Assembly: GCA_049652985.1 (NCBI GenBank)
Contig: JBASFK010000007.1
Location: 1-32,648, forward strand
DNA: 32,648 nt
From: UBA7657 sp049652985
GTDB taxonomy: Bacteria; Pseudomonadota; Alphaproteobacteria; Micavibrionales; Micavibrionaceae
Direction: 5' to 3'
The notes below the pieces were generated by a model. That model was given only the letters and a program-made list of their open reading frames with translations. It ran no database searches and had not been told where the DNA came from. Both the position numbers and the translations under genes were made by a program. This document shows positions 21,891-30,560 of the stretch, one piece after another. Position 1 is the first letter of the stretch; each line of letters opens with the position of its first letter.

Positions 21891-23267
21891 ATGATTCGGT
21901 CGATAATTTATATTATCAAAGCCGGATTATTGGTTGTCGCTGCGGTGTGGCTCGCCGACAGGCCCGGAATCGTCAATATCGAGTGGCAGGAATACACGAT
22001 AAGGATGAAAGCGGGATTTTTCCTCGCTGCGTTGTTCGTCATCATCACGCTCGGGATTTTCATTTACGGGCTGATCCGCACGCTGGTGAATTTACCCCGC
22101 ACATGGCGGCGCTACCGCGAAATTACGCGCAGGGACAAGGGTTACCGCGCGCTGGCGCTGGGGCTGACGGCCGTGGCCGCCGGGGACGCGCGTTCGGCTT
22201 CGCGCCATGCACACCGTGCGATCCGTTTCCTGCCCAAAGGCGGCGGCATGCCGCTTTTGTTGCTAGCCCAGGCCGAGCGGCTGAAAGGCAACGAGCAGGA
22301 AGCACGGCGTATTTTTAATGAAATGCTGCAGAACAAGGACACGGCATTTCTGGGTGTACGTGGTTTGCTGCAGGGTGCGCTGGAGGAAAAGGATTACGAA
22401 CGCGCCCTCGGCCTCGCGCAGCATGGGTTAGACCTTTATCCCAAGCAGAAATGGGTTTTGCGCATCGCCTATGACCTTGAAATACGCCTCCGGCATTGGG
22501 ACGCCGCGCGCAAAGTTCTCAGCCGCGCCGAGCGTGCAGGAGCTATTGAAAAAGACGAGGCGCGCAGCGACCGCGTCGCCATGGTGATGGCGGAAGGCGA
22601 GGAATTGCTGCGCCTCGGCATGCGTGGTCCGGCACAGAAGAAATTTTATGCTGCATATAAAATGGACCCGTATTTTGCGCCCGCTGTGCTTGCATTAACA
22701 CGATTGCAGAAATATGACGGGCACCGGAAACGCGCAGCAAAACTTACGAAACGCGCATGGGAGCGCACAGGTCATGCTGCGCTGGCAGAGCTGTGGATGG
22801 AGATGAAGGACACCGCGAAAAACAACGATCCCCTCGCGCGCCTGAAATGGTCGGAGGAACTGCTGGAGACCCACCCGCATAGTGCCGACGCGCATTTAGT
22901 CGTGGCCGAGGCGGCGGTCGAGGCGGCGCTGTGGGGCGAAGCGCGCGATCATCTGCAGAAGGCCGAGGACGTCACGGCGGATGCGCGGGTTTTCCGTTTG
23001 CGCGCGGAAATCGAGCGGCGCGCCTTCCAGGATGACAGCGAGGCCGTGATGTGGCTGAAGAAAGCCGAAAACGCGCCCGAGCCGCGCAGCTGGGTCTGCC
23101 GCATGACGGGGCGCGTTTATGAGAGCTGGCACGCCATCGCCCTGCCGCACGGGTCGTTCAATACGATCACATGGGATTTCCCGGGCCTGATACCGGGAAT
23201 GGCGTCGCTGCCGACCACCATTCCCGCCGACCCGGTCATCGAGGCGCCGCTTATTTTCCGCGTTTAG
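21891..23267 (+). CDS. hemY: HemY-type TPR membrane protein
   Basis: 458 residues. Two membrane helices (about 7-23 and 42-64) flank WLADRPGIVNIEWQEYTI, the HemY N-terminal signature. NLPRTWRRYRE and RDKGYRALALGLTAVAAGDA follow, then TPR-like helical repeats. In HemY proteins the TPR part lies in the cytoplasm or periplasm and is thought to organise haem-synthesis enzymes; it is unrelated to protoporphyrinogen oxidase of the same name. It is last in the hemC-hemD-Mic60-hemY operon, 27 bp after the Mic60-like gene, and ends 2 bp from the convergent rhomboid gene. Confidence 0.9.
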   Translation: MIRSIIYIIKAGLLVVAAVWLADRPGIVNIEWQEYTIRMKAGFFLAALFVIITLGIFIYGLIRTLVNLPRTWRRYREITRRDKGYRALALGLTAVAAGDARSASRHAHRAIRFLPKGGGMPLLLLAQAERLKGNEQEARRIFNEMLQNKDTAFLGVRGLLQGALEEKDYERALGLAQHGLDLYPKQKWVLRIAYDLEIRLRHWDAARKVLSRAERAGAIEKDEARSDRVAMVMAEGEELLRLGMRGPAQKKFYAAYKMDPYFAPAVLALTRLQKYDGHRKRAAKLTKRAWERTGHAALAELWMEMKDTAKNNDPLARLKWSEELLETHPHSADAHLVVAEAAVEAALWGEARDHLQKAEDVTADARVFRLRAEIERRAFQDDSEAVMWLKKAENAPEPRSWVCRMTGRVYESWHAIALPHGSFNTITWDFPGLIPGMASLPTTIPADPVIEAPLIFRV

Positions 23268-23269
23268 GT

Positions 23270-24049
23270 TTAAAGTCTGATTTTGCCTTTTTGCATCAAA
23301 TGCAAAAGGCCGATGCCCGCGAGAAATCCGCCGATATGCGCCTGCCATGCGATCCCGCCGCCGGTCATCGATCCGGTCGCGATCATGAATACCAGCCAGA
23401 AGGCAACCAATGGCCAGGGTCCCCGCGTCTGACGCCCGAGGCCACCGCGTTTTCCCATCAGCATGATCAGTGCGCCGAACAGGCCGCTGACGCTGCCCGA
23501 TGCGCCGATGACCGGCACCTCGGAGAAGGGATTGAGCGCGAAATAAGTAAGCGCCCCCGCAAGGCCGCAGATGAAAAAGAAAAGCATGGTGCGCCTTGTG
23601 CCGAATTCGCGTTCGAAAAACATGCCGAGCGACACGGCCATGACCGAATTGAAGGCGAGGTGCATCCACCCGCCATGGATGAAGATATGCGTGATGGGGC
23701 TTAATGCTGCGCCGTAGGGAAAGGGCTTCAGCGCGCCGGTGAAATAGGCGGGCACGAAGCCGAACGTATAGACGATCTGCGTCTGCAGTTCCTGCGGCGC
23801 GAAGGTCAGGCCGATCTGCACAGCGACGAATGCCAGCAGTACCAGGCGCGTGAAAAGGGGAATCCGGCCGAAATTGAAAAACGGGGCGGCGGGGCGATCA
23901 TTCGCGGGGCGCAGCGATTCTTTCTTCAGTTGTTGTTTTTTACGGCGCTCGTCCCCCGAGGGAAAACGCACAATCCTGCGGTCTTCATCCCTGTGGTCAT
24001 CGTGGCCGTTGCCGGAGCCATTGGTTTTTTTGCCGCTCATAAGAAGCAT
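23270..24049 (-). CDS. Rhomboid family intramembrane serine protease
   Basis: 259 residues. The ~60-residue N-terminus is charged, Lys/Arg-rich and cytoplasmic. It is followed by about six membrane helices. Catalytic features are GASG with Ser184 and AHIGG with His238; HGGWMHLAFNSV (125-136) forms the usual L1-H2 motif. Rhomboids cut membrane protein helices. ATG 24049 is used; ATG 24040 is an alternative and neither has a clear ribosome site. A strong terminator for the upstream gene ends only about 17 bp before this start, so how the gene is transcribed is unclear. Confidence 0.93.
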   Translation of the reverse strand: MLLMSGKKTNGSGNGHDDHRDEDRRIVRFPSGDERRKKQQLKKESLRPANDRPAAPFFNFGRIPLFTRLVLLAFVAVQIGLTFAPQELQTQIVYTFGFVPAYFTGALKPFPYGAALSPITHIFIHGGWMHLAFNSVMAVSLGMFFEREFGTRRTMLFFFICGLAGALTYFALNPFSEVPVIGASGSVSGLFGALIMLMGKRGGLGRQTRGPWPLVAFWLVFMIATGSMTGGGIAWQAHIGGFLAGIGLLHLMQKGKIRL

Positions 24050-24065
24050 TTTACACGTGCCGCGC

Positions 24066-24102
24066 GATAAAAAACACCGCCTGTTTTAAAGGCGGTGTTT
24101 AA
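24066..24102 (-). terminator. Rho-independent terminator
   Basis: Stem AAACACCGCC/GGCGGTGTTT (24072-24081 with 24091-24100), 9-base loop. Read on the minus strand it is followed by a T-run (GTTTTTTATC), so it should end transcripts from the 24142-24801 gene. Confidence 0.85.
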
Positions 24103-24141
24103 GTGACGTTGATTGGAGACGCCGTGTTTTTAAGCTACTTT

Positions 24142-24801
24142 TTAGCCCGGACCGGGTCGGAAACCGATGTCGGCATTCTTCTCGCGGTCATATTTATAAA
24201 CTTTCTGCTCGTCGCCGGTCGGTGCCATGAAGGCGGGCGGCGTGTATTTGGTGACGAAATCACCAGCCCTGGCCAGCAGGTCCGTCGTCTGGATCTTGGC
24301 GTGGCCGATCTGTTTGGCCAGCGCGCCCATCACGTTGCCGTAGGCTTCAGCGGCGACTTTCGTGCCCATGATGACCATGGCGACAATCTTGCCGAGTTCA
24401 GGGACTTTTCCCTCGCGGACGCTGCCGAATGCTTCGGATGCTAATGAGCGCATGCTCTCGAGCGATTTTTTGGGGCCCTTGGAGCTGCCGCCGCCGGAGC
24501 CGGAGGAGGATTTACCTTCCTCGTCTTCCTTGCTCTTGTTGTCGTTGATGATTTCGATGTCGACATAAGTCGGCGTCTGGAAGCTGACAGGATAATTCTT
24601 CAGCTCCTTGATCGTGAGTTCCTTGCCGGTCAGACCCGCGCGAAGCTCGATCCGCACCTTGTCCGGGTCGCGCCAGTCGAGAACCACTGAATGGCTTTTA
24701 AATTGGCCTTCCTGCCTGCACGCATGGACCAGCCTTTTTCCCGGATAAAACGCTTCCGTGATACCGGCTTCCTGCAGAAACTGCGTTACGTTGCATCTCA
24801 T
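24142..24801 (-). CDS. Conserved-looking protein of unknown function
   Basis: About 219 residues, not recognised. The N-terminal half (MRCNVTQFLQEAG to VDIEIINDNK) is compact and contains VVLDWRDPDKVRIELRAGLTGKEL. A low-complexity linker (EEGKSSSGSGGGSSKGPKK) leads to a helical C-terminal part (EAFGSVREGKVPELGKIVAM, GTKVAAEAYGNVMGALAKQ). No signal peptide or clear membrane helix is seen. ATG 24801 has AGGAG 10 bases upstream; an ATG at 24873 would add a Lys/Arg-rich stretch encoded partly by an A-run and is less likely. A strong terminator follows. It is divergent from the 25020 gene. Confidence 0.65.
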   Translation of the reverse strand: MRCNVTQFLQEAGITEAFYPGKRLVHACRQEGQFKSHSVVLDWRDPDKVRIELRAGLTGKELTIKELKNYPVSFQTPTYVDIEIINDNKSKEDEEGKSSSGSGGGSSKGPKKSLESMRSLASEAFGSVREGKVPELGKIVAMVIMGTKVAAEAYGNVMGALAKQIGHAKIQTTDLLARAGDFVTKYTPPAFMAPTGDEQKVYKYDREKNADIGFRPGPG

Positions 24802-24864
24802 TGGCACACCGCTCCTAATCTTCTTTTTTTTTACTCTTCTATTACCTATCCGCTTGTCCTTGCC

Positions 24865-24938
24865 GGTTAACATCCGGTTTATAGCTTACGGAAATTATGA
24901 TTATCTTGCTCTAAAAGCGTTAAAAAAAGGTTAACATC
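24865..24938. repeat. Two direct copies of GGTTAACATC in a divergent intergenic region
   Basis: GGTTAACATC occurs at 24865-24874 and 24929-24938, 64 bp apart start to start, between the divergent genes starting at 24801 and 25020. Each contains the palindrome GTTAAC. It could be a paired operator, but may be chance. Confidence 0.35.
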
Positions 24939-25019
24939 GGTAAGTGGCTGAAACTCAATGACTTTCCTGCCAATACCGGCTGTGCTATACTGGAGTCGTT
25001 AAGAGATACGTGGAAACCC

Positions 25020-25604
25020 ATGATTCGAGCTGTTTTATGTCTTTCTCTGCTTATTATCTGCCTGGCGCCGCAGCCGGCGGGGGCCGAAGGCTTCTGGATT
25101 TTCGGCAAGAAAAAGCAGGAAAGCGCTGCCGCCGCGCAGAAACAAAAGATTTTCAATGCCCCGGCAGTTAAAGAAACGGGCAAAAAATCATTTATCAGCA
25201 AACTTTTCGGAATTGATCAGAAGAAAGCCGCCCCCGACGTGAAGATCAACGGCGTGACGTTCAAGGGCCTCAGGCCCGAGATGCTGGCCTCGTCCTATAT
25301 TCCAAAAACCACGGATGAAATCATGCTCCTGTCCTTCGTGCATAAAAGCTGGGAAGGCGATGCGATGGTGCGCAGGCAAGCGCTGGCGAGCCAGCGCGCA
25401 GCCGCCTCGCTGCAAAAATCCGATGAAGCGCTGAAGAAAATGCAGGCGGAAGCCACGCAGCAAATGACAAATGCTTCTACAGGGGTTGCTACTCCGAAGG
25501 GCGTTCGCCCCGCGAGCGCCGGCCCCGGAACATCTGCCGAAAAACAGATATTCAACAAACCCGTGCTCAAGACGCCGGCCAAGGTTTTCAAAGACTACCG
25601 CTGA
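25020..25604 (+). CDS. Secreted protein of unknown function
   Basis: 194 residues. A signal peptide (MIRAVLCLSLLIICL to AGA, residues 1-22) precedes GFWIFGKKKQE and Lys/Ala-rich segments. A conserved-looking core follows, VKINGVTFKGLRPEMLASSY to SFVHKSWEGDAMVRRQALAS, and a Lys/Pro-rich C-terminus ends KVFKDYR. I do not recognise it. Composition (basic, helical, no membrane helix after the signal) suggests a periplasmic protein. The start of the mature part (aromatic residues, then KKK) loosely resembles the DotI/IcmL-like protein at 12385. TATACT (24986-24991) is a possible -10 box upstream. Confidence 0.7.
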   Translation: MIRAVLCLSLLIICLAPQPAGAEGFWIFGKKKQESAAAAQKQKIFNAPAVKETGKKSFISKLFGIDQKKAAPDVKINGVTFKGLRPEMLASSYIPKTTDEIMLLSFVHKSWEGDAMVRRQALASQRAAASLQKSDEALKKMQAEATQQMTNASTGVATPKGVRPASAGPGTSAEKQIFNKPVLKTPAKVFKDYR

Positions 25605-25756
25605 TTTTTATCCAGTCTTTTATATTGCCGGATTGTCGGAACAAAAAAACATTTTGGAATCAAGGCGGCACGGCATGGCGCTCAAAGTTGCTTCGCCCGC
25701 CCGGGTATTGTATTCAGATAAGTCCGAAAAAATTTGAGTGATGCTTCGACCTGATC

Positions 25757-26998
25757 ATGCTTAAGCCGTCCGTCCTGTTCATCAACCGCGTCTATCCGCC
25801 TGTCACCGGCGCCACCGGCAGGGTGCTGCGCGACCTGGCGCGGGCTTTCGCTCGCGAAGGCTGGACGGTCACGGTTATCACCTGCGGGCCGAAACCGGGC
25901 ACGGTGCGCGACGGCGGAGTCAGGGTCATACGGGTTCGCGGCGCGGTCCGCCCGCGCAGTGCTCTCTCCCACAGCATGGCGTGGATGCGCTTGCTGGCTG
26001 CGGCTTTACGCCAGCCCGCAACTGACCTCGTCGTGACGCTCACTGACCCGCCAATGCTGGTCGCCGCGGGCCGTATCGTGCAGCGGGTGAAGAAAAACCG
26101 GCATATCCACTGGTGCCATGATCTTTATCCGGACATTTTCCCGGCGATTGGTGTGAAGATGCCGGGCTTCACGATGGACTGGCTCATGAAGCTTTCACGG
26201 CGCTCCATGGCGGCCTGCGACAAGAACATCGTGGTGGGGCGCTGCATGGCGCAGCATCTCACGCGCGGCGGCACGGACCCCCGCCAGATCACCGTCATTC
26301 CCAACTGGCCGGACCCGGAACTGGCCGCACCGCCCGAAGAAGGCAGCCCTGCGCAGGCGGCGAACGGCAACGGGCACGTTAACGGCGCCAAGCCCTATGC
26401 CGAGCAGGTCAAGGACCAGAGCCCCAAATTCCGCGTGCTCTATGCCGGGAATATCGGCCGCGCGCACCCGATGGGGACGATCCTTGACGCGGCGCAAATC
26501 CTCGACCGCGACAACCCTGAAATCGAGTTCGTGTTCGTGGGCGATGGCCCGCGTTTTGATGAAATCGCCCGCGAGCGCACGCGCCGGGGGCTGCACAATA
26601 TCCGCCTGCTGCCATTCCAGCCGCAGACGCGCCTCCGCCATGTGATGGAGAGTGGGGATGTGCATATCGTGTCCATGCGCGCGAGCGCGGCGGGGTTATT
26701 GGTGCCGAGCAAGATTTATGCTGCGCTGGCCGTGGCGCGGCCCTGTATTTTCATCGGCCCGGCGGAATCGGAAGCGGCCGAGGTGATCGGTGGTTTTCAT
26801 GCGGGCGCGGTGGTGGCGCCGGGCGATGCGCAGGGTCTTGCCGAGCGCATACGCCAGTATCGCTTCAACGGCCAGGACTGGTTTGCTGCGCATAGCGGGG
26901 CCATGGCCGCGGGCCAGGTTTTCCAGCCCGTCGAAGCCATCAATGCGTGGATCGAGCGCGCGGAAGCGGTCGTCGGGCGCACGGCGCGGGAAGAATAA
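25757..26998 (+). CDS. Glycosyltransferase family 4
   Basis: 413 residues. A GT-B enzyme of the GT4 family, WcaI/WbuB-like. The N-terminal domain has FINRVYPPVTGATGRVLRDL and HWCHDLYPDIFPAIG; the C-terminal sugar-nucleotide domain has RVLYAGNIGRAHPMGTIL, FVFVGDGPRFDEI, LLPFQPQ, and LVPSKIYAALAVARPCIFIG with the acidic ES/E pair that follows. A low-complexity insert (AANGNGHVNGAK, about 200) links the domains. It probably transfers a sugar during surface polysaccharide synthesis, consistent with the convergent exporter/GT2 operon. The ribosome site is weak; ATG 25757 is the first suitable start. Confidence 0.9.
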   Translation: MLKPSVLFINRVYPPVTGATGRVLRDLARAFAREGWTVTVITCGPKPGTVRDGGVRVIRVRGAVRPRSALSHSMAWMRLLAAALRQPATDLVVTLTDPPMLVAAGRIVQRVKKNRHIHWCHDLYPDIFPAIGVKMPGFTMDWLMKLSRRSMAACDKNIVVGRCMAQHLTRGGTDPRQITVIPNWPDPELAAPPEEGSPAQAANGNGHVNGAKPYAEQVKDQSPKFRVLYAGNIGRAHPMGTILDAAQILDRDNPEIEFVFVGDGPRFDEIARERTRRGLHNIRLLPFQPQTRLRHVMESGDVHIVSMRASAAGLLVPSKIYAALAVARPCIFIGPAESEAAEVIGGFHAGAVVAPGDAQGLAERIRQYRFNGQDWFAAHSGAMAAGQVFQPVEAINAWIERAEAVVGRTAREE

Positions 26999-27018
26999 TG
27001 AATAGGCAGCCGGGGAGC

Positions 27019-27798
27019 TTAATTTTGTGCAAAACCGGGCTGGGCAGTGGGTGGTGATTTAGCGCGCCAGTTAAAAGCAGGCCTAAAGCGCCCTGCCGTT
27101 CCTGATAAAAACTGCAGCAAATAAATGACGCTATTCTCCAATAAACCAGCGATTTTAAGGCGTTTTCGCACAAGAAACTGCTCGCTCCGCGCCCGCGCGG
27201 TTTTTTGCTGCAGCGTACCAGCCTGCTCGAAAGCGCAGACCGGAAGCGGGAAATAAGAGATGTTTTTGCTGCGTTGCAACAAGCGTGCGGTAAGGTCGTA
27301 ATCTGCAGCAATCCGGTAACGGGTATCATAGGACAAGCCGTTGAGCATCCCGCGCCGGCAGATCATGGCCTGATGGGGCGTGAACATGCCCAGCTTCAGG
27401 TGATCATGTCCGCGGGCGGACTTATAGGCGCCGCCCTCCAGCGTGTCGCCGTAAATGAAATCGGGCGGGGTGGACTCCGAGCGGATAAAGTTGCGGAGCC
27501 TTGCGAGGGTGTTGGCATAGGCCAGCCTGTCGCCCGCGCCGAGAAAGAGCACGTAATCGCCGGACGCCCGGGCGAGCCCCATATTCATGCCCTCGAAAAA
27601 TGCTGCGTCCGGATGGCTGATCGATGTTGCGCTGCTATGCTGCAGGAAGTCGCGTGTGCCATCCTTTGAGCCCCCGTCCACAACGATCCATTCGAAATCG
27701 CGGAAGGACTGCAGCATCAGCGAACGGTCGGTGGCCTGGAGCCCGGGGAGGCTGTCCAGCGTCACGGTGATAATCGAGAAGAAAGGGTTTTCCTGCAT
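27019..27798 (-). CDS. Glycosyltransferase family 2
   Basis: 259 residues, a GT-A enzyme. The N-terminus FFSIITVTLDS precedes WIVVDGGSKDGTRDFL (nucleotide-sugar site), FFEGMNMGLARASGDYVLFLGAGDRL (acidic motif region), and TPHQAMICRR with DYDLTARLL near the end. It resembles the small WcaA/E-like GT2 enzymes of exopolysaccharide clusters. It starts 51 bp after the SLBB exporter gene in the same operon. It ends 20 bp from the convergent GT4 gene. Confidence 0.9.
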   Translation of the reverse strand: MQENPFFSIITVTLDSLPGLQATDRSLMLQSFRDFEWIVVDGGSKDGTRDFLQHSSATSISHPDAAFFEGMNMGLARASGDYVLFLGAGDRLAYANTLARLRNFIRSESTPPDFIYGDTLEGGAYKSARGHDHLKLGMFTPHQAMICRRGMLNGLSYDTRYRIAADYDLTARLLQRSKNISYFPLPVCAFEQAGTLQQKTARARSEQFLVRKRLKIAGLLENSVIYLLQFLSGTAGRFRPAFNWRAKSPPTAQPGFAQN

Positions 27799-27849
27799 GG
27801 GGTACCGGGGAAGGATTTACGTTCGTTACATCATCGGCCAAGAAGACCG

Positions 27850-28842
27850 TCAGGGCAAGGATCCGGAGGGGACATAGGTGTTCATACCCACGGTTCCGGG
27901 GTGGGCCTCGCGGCTTCTGGTGATCAGCAGCACCGTACCACCGGCGAACGAGGCGGTAGCGGGATCGTGAATCTGGGTGACTTTCCCATGATCCCCTTTC
28001 AGTTCAAGAAAATTGCTGCGTTCCGGCGCAAGTGCACCGCCGCTGAAATCCAGCGCCTGCTGCAAGGTGATCTTCCCGTCTATTTCATAAATGCCGGGGC
28101 GTCTGACCCCGCCCGCGATGGCCAGGGTCGGGCCGATGGGCGGCACGATGATGCGGTCGCCGTCGCGGAGCTGCAGGTCGGGGCCCGTGCTGCCCATCAG
28201 CACGGCATAGAGGTCTATGACGCTCGCGCCGCCGCCGCGCACCAGCTTGATCTGCCGCAGTGAACCATCCTTGGCCACGCCGCCCGCCTGCACCAGGGCA
28301 TCGATCACGGTGTGGAAGACGGTCAGGCCCTGGCGGCCCGGGCGGCGCACATGACCCACCACTGTCACACCGATTTCACGCACCGAGGAGAGCGACACGG
28401 AGGCATCCGTATTATGTAGGTTACGCGCTGCTGCGGCGACGGAGATCCGCACCTGCCCGACGGTACGGCCCTCGGCGGGGATGGGCGGCATGCCGGGGAG
28501 AGCCAGCAGTCCTTGAGGGTTGATCTTGTAGAGGCCGCGGTTGTTTCTCTGGCCGGTGAAGGTAACCTCCAGCTCGTCGCCCGGGTGCAGCATGAATTCA
28601 TCCTGCGCGGCTTCCATCCCGGCCCCGGCATTGGCGAGACGGTCGAGATTTTTGCGCGTTTCCGGAGCAGGAACGCCAAAGAGGTCATAGCCGAACTGTT
28701 CAAGCTTCTGGTCGGCGCGGGCGGAATACATGCTTTCAAGCGCGGAAAAGCTTTCCCGCGGCACGGCGAGGGCCATTTCTTTTGCCAGCGCGGGCGGCGC
28801 AAAAAGCGCGGCAATTACCAAAAAATATGAGAGCCAGTTCAA
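27850..28842 (-). CDS. Polysaccharide export protein (poly-export/SLBB), short
   Basis: 330 residues with a signal peptide (residues 1-20, ending PALA). LESMYSARADQKLEQFGYDLFG is typical of alphaproteobacterial Wza-like exporters, followed by the poly-export domain (LHPGDELEVTFTGQ, PGMPPIPAEGRTVGQ) and two SLBB-like units (VVGHVRRPGRQGLTVF; IAGGVRRPGIYEI). It would form the outer-membrane or periplasmic channel for a capsule or exopolysaccharide. It starts with TTG, overlapping the TGA of the upstream Na/Pi gene (TTGA). Relatives I know are much longer with further domains, and this one ends soon after the second SLBB unit, so it may be C-terminally truncated. Confidence 0.85.
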   Translation of the reverse strand: MNWLSYFLVIAALFAPPALAKEMALAVPRESFSALESMYSARADQKLEQFGYDLFGVPAPETRKNLDRLANAGAGMEAAQDEFMLHPGDELEVTFTGQRNNRGLYKINPQGLLALPGMPPIPAEGRTVGQVRISVAAAARNLHNTDASVSLSSVREIGVTVVGHVRRPGRQGLTVFHTVIDALVQAGGVAKDGSLRQIKLVRGGGASVIDLYAVLMGSTGPDLQLRDGDRIIVPPIGPTLAIAGGVRRPGIYEIDGKITLQQALDFSGGALAPERSNFLELKGDHGKVTQIHDPATASFAGGTVLLITRSREAHPGTVGMNTYVPSGSLP

Positions 28843-30542
28843 AGGGGCGTTTCGGCCTGCGCGTCCGGTACGGGCTGCTCAGGTTCGTCGGTATGCGCGG
28901 TGCGGCGCGTTTTATGCTGCTCGTGGTGGTCGATGATCGTATAGGCCACCGAGGTCACGTAGCTGTTGATGCGGCGCAGGTCGCGGATAATGTCGAGGTG
29001 AAGGTCGCTGGTGCCGATGGATTCCGAAACGCGGTCCCGCAGGCGGTTGAAGTGGCTGCGCGAGCTTTCGACCTCGGCTTCGCGCACGCTGCGCTTGTTT
29101 TCCACCAGCCGCGCCGCCAGTGAGGGGTCTTCGGAGAGGAAGATATTCTGCGCGAGGCGTAAATTCTGCAGGACATTGCCGTGGAATTCCCGGATCTCGG
29201 CGAAGCCCTTCTCCGAGAATTTCTCCTGCTTGCGGATTTTCTTCAGGGCCATGTCCATCAGGTTCTTGTCGATGATGTCGCCGCAATTCTCGAGGTTTGT
29301 ACAGAAAGTGAGGATCTGGATGTAGCGGTCGGCCTCTTTCGGGTCGAGGCTCTCCTGCGTGAGTTTTGTCAGGTAGAATTTGATTTCCTGGTTGAGGCGG
29401 TCGACACGGTCATCCATCTGGCGGATCGAGGCGACCAGCGTTTCGTCGTTTTTCTCGAGCGCGGTGATGGTTTTTTCCAGCATGCGTTCGACGATTTCGG
29501 CCATGCGCAGCGTCTCCCGCGCCGCGCCCGCCAGCGCGATCACTGGCGTATCGAGCGCCGTGGAATCGAGATAGGCCGGGGCCGCGCTGTCTTTCGCGGA
29601 TTGTTTGTCGGGGAACAGTTTCACGAGCGCGAGCGCGTAAATCTTGGCCAGCGGCAGGAATACAATCGCCAGCGCGAGATTGAAGACGGTGTGGAAGTTG
29701 ACGATCTGGCGGTCGATTTCGCCGGGGCCGTAGTTTTTCAGGAGCTCGGCGATCTGGGGGATGAAGAACAGTATGGCGACTGTCATCACGAGCTTCATGA
29801 TCAGGTTGCCGGCGGTGATGCGCTTGACGCGCGGGCCGTCGCGGTATGTCGCGACGAACGGGATCAGCGCCGCGCCGATATTCGCGCCGAGCACAAGCGA
29901 GAAGCCGAGCTGCATCGAGATGACCTCGTTGCCGGTCATGGTCGCGAACAGCAGCACGGCGGCGAGGCTCGAATGAATTGCCCAGGTGAACAGCGCAGCA
30001 AAAGCAATCGCGAGCAGCGGCTCGTGCTCCATCGGTTGCAATATAAGGGGAAGAACTTCCGAGGTTTTCAGGGGCTGCGAAATCTCGCGGATCAGGGTGA
30101 GCGAGAGCAGCATGAGACCGATGCCGATCATGACGCGCGCGATATGCCGGGTGCGGCCGCCATGCTCATAGAACGAGAAGGTCAAAACCCCGGAGGACAG
30201 CATGACGGGCGAAAGCCAGTGCAGGTCGAAGGTCAGGACCTGGGCGACCAGTGTTGTCGCGACGTCGGCGCCGATGATGACGGCGAGCGCCGCCGTCACG
30301 GTCATAAATCCCTTTTTGACAAAGGAGAGCGTGATCAGGATTGATGCGGTCGAGCTCTGTAGCAAAGCGGTCACTGCTGCGCCCGCAGCAAAGGCGCTGA
30401 TACGGCTTTTGGTGCCCTGCGCGATGGTGTGGCGCAGGTTCGTGCCGTAGGCGCGGCTGAAGCCGGTCTTGACCATGCGCGCGCCCCAAAGCAGCAGGCA
30501 GACGGCGCCTATAAGGTGAATGATGATGGATGTAACAGAAAT
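28839..30542 (-). CDS. Na/Pi cotransporter family protein with PhoU-like C-terminus; probable ATT start
   Basis: About 567 residues from ATT 30542 (545 from ATG 30476). The N-terminal two-repeat Na/Pi domain has ALLQSSTASILI and IGADVATTLVAQ in the first repeat and degenerate HSSLAAVLLFATM and GANIGAALIPF in the second. A C-terminal helical PhoU-like region (about residues 330-540) follows. It would export or import phosphate with sodium. The 22 codons above ATG 30476 encode the family's first helix (SIIIHLIGAVCLLLWGAR). They begin at ATT, 7 bases after AGGGAG, with no ATG, GTG or TTG between that point and a stop at 30590. Its stop overlaps the start of the SLBB gene. Confidence 0.88.
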   Translation of the reverse strand: MSVTSIIIHLIGAVCLLLWGARMVKTGFSRAYGTNLRHTIAQGTKSRISAFAAGAAVTALLQSSTASILITLSFVKKGFMTVTAALAVIIGADVATTLVAQVLTFDLHWLSPVMLSSGVLTFSFYEHGGRTRHIARVMIGIGLMLLSLTLIREISQPLKTSEVLPLILQPMEHEPLLAIAFAALFTWAIHSSLAAVLLFATMTGNEVISMQLGFSLVLGANIGAALIPFVATYRDGPRVKRITAGNLIMKLVMTVAILFFIPQIAELLKNYGPGEIDRQIVNFHTVFNLALAIVFLPLAKIYALALVKLFPDKQSAKDSAAPAYLDSTALDTPVIALAGAARETLRMAEIVERMLEKTITALEKNDETLVASIRQMDDRVDRLNQEIKFYLTKLTQESLDPKEADRYIQILTFCTNLENCGDIIDKNLMDMALKKIRKQEKFSEKGFAEIREFHGNVLQNLRLAQNIFLSEDPSLAARLVENKRSVREAEVESSRSHFNRLRDRVSESIGTSDLHLDIIRDLRRINSYVTSVAYTIIDHHEQHKTRRTAHTDEPEQPVPDAQAETPL

Positions 30543-30549
30543 GGCGGGA

Positions 30550-30555
30550 CTCCCT
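30550..30555 (-). promoter_or_regulatory. Ribosome binding site deciding an ATT start
   Basis: AGGGAG on the minus strand lies 7 bases before ATT 30542-30540. No comparable site precedes ATG 30476. Confidence 0.6.
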
Positions 30556-30560
30556 GGACA

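Noticed and set aside
24802..24873. 24-residue basic N-terminal extension of the unknown gene at 24142-24801
   Set aside because: It is encoded partly by an A-run and lacks a ribosome site, whereas ATG 24801 has AGGAG upstream.
27799..27849. Frameshift hiding the missing C-terminus of the SLBB exporter
   Set aside because: Only 51 bp separate the stop from the GT2 start, too short to hold the missing domains in any frame.
29181..30344. 387-codon plus-strand frame opposite the Na/Pi gene
   Set aside because: The minus strand encodes a clear Na/Pi-PhoU protein; the opposite frame is Glu/Arg/Gln-rich antisense with no motifs.
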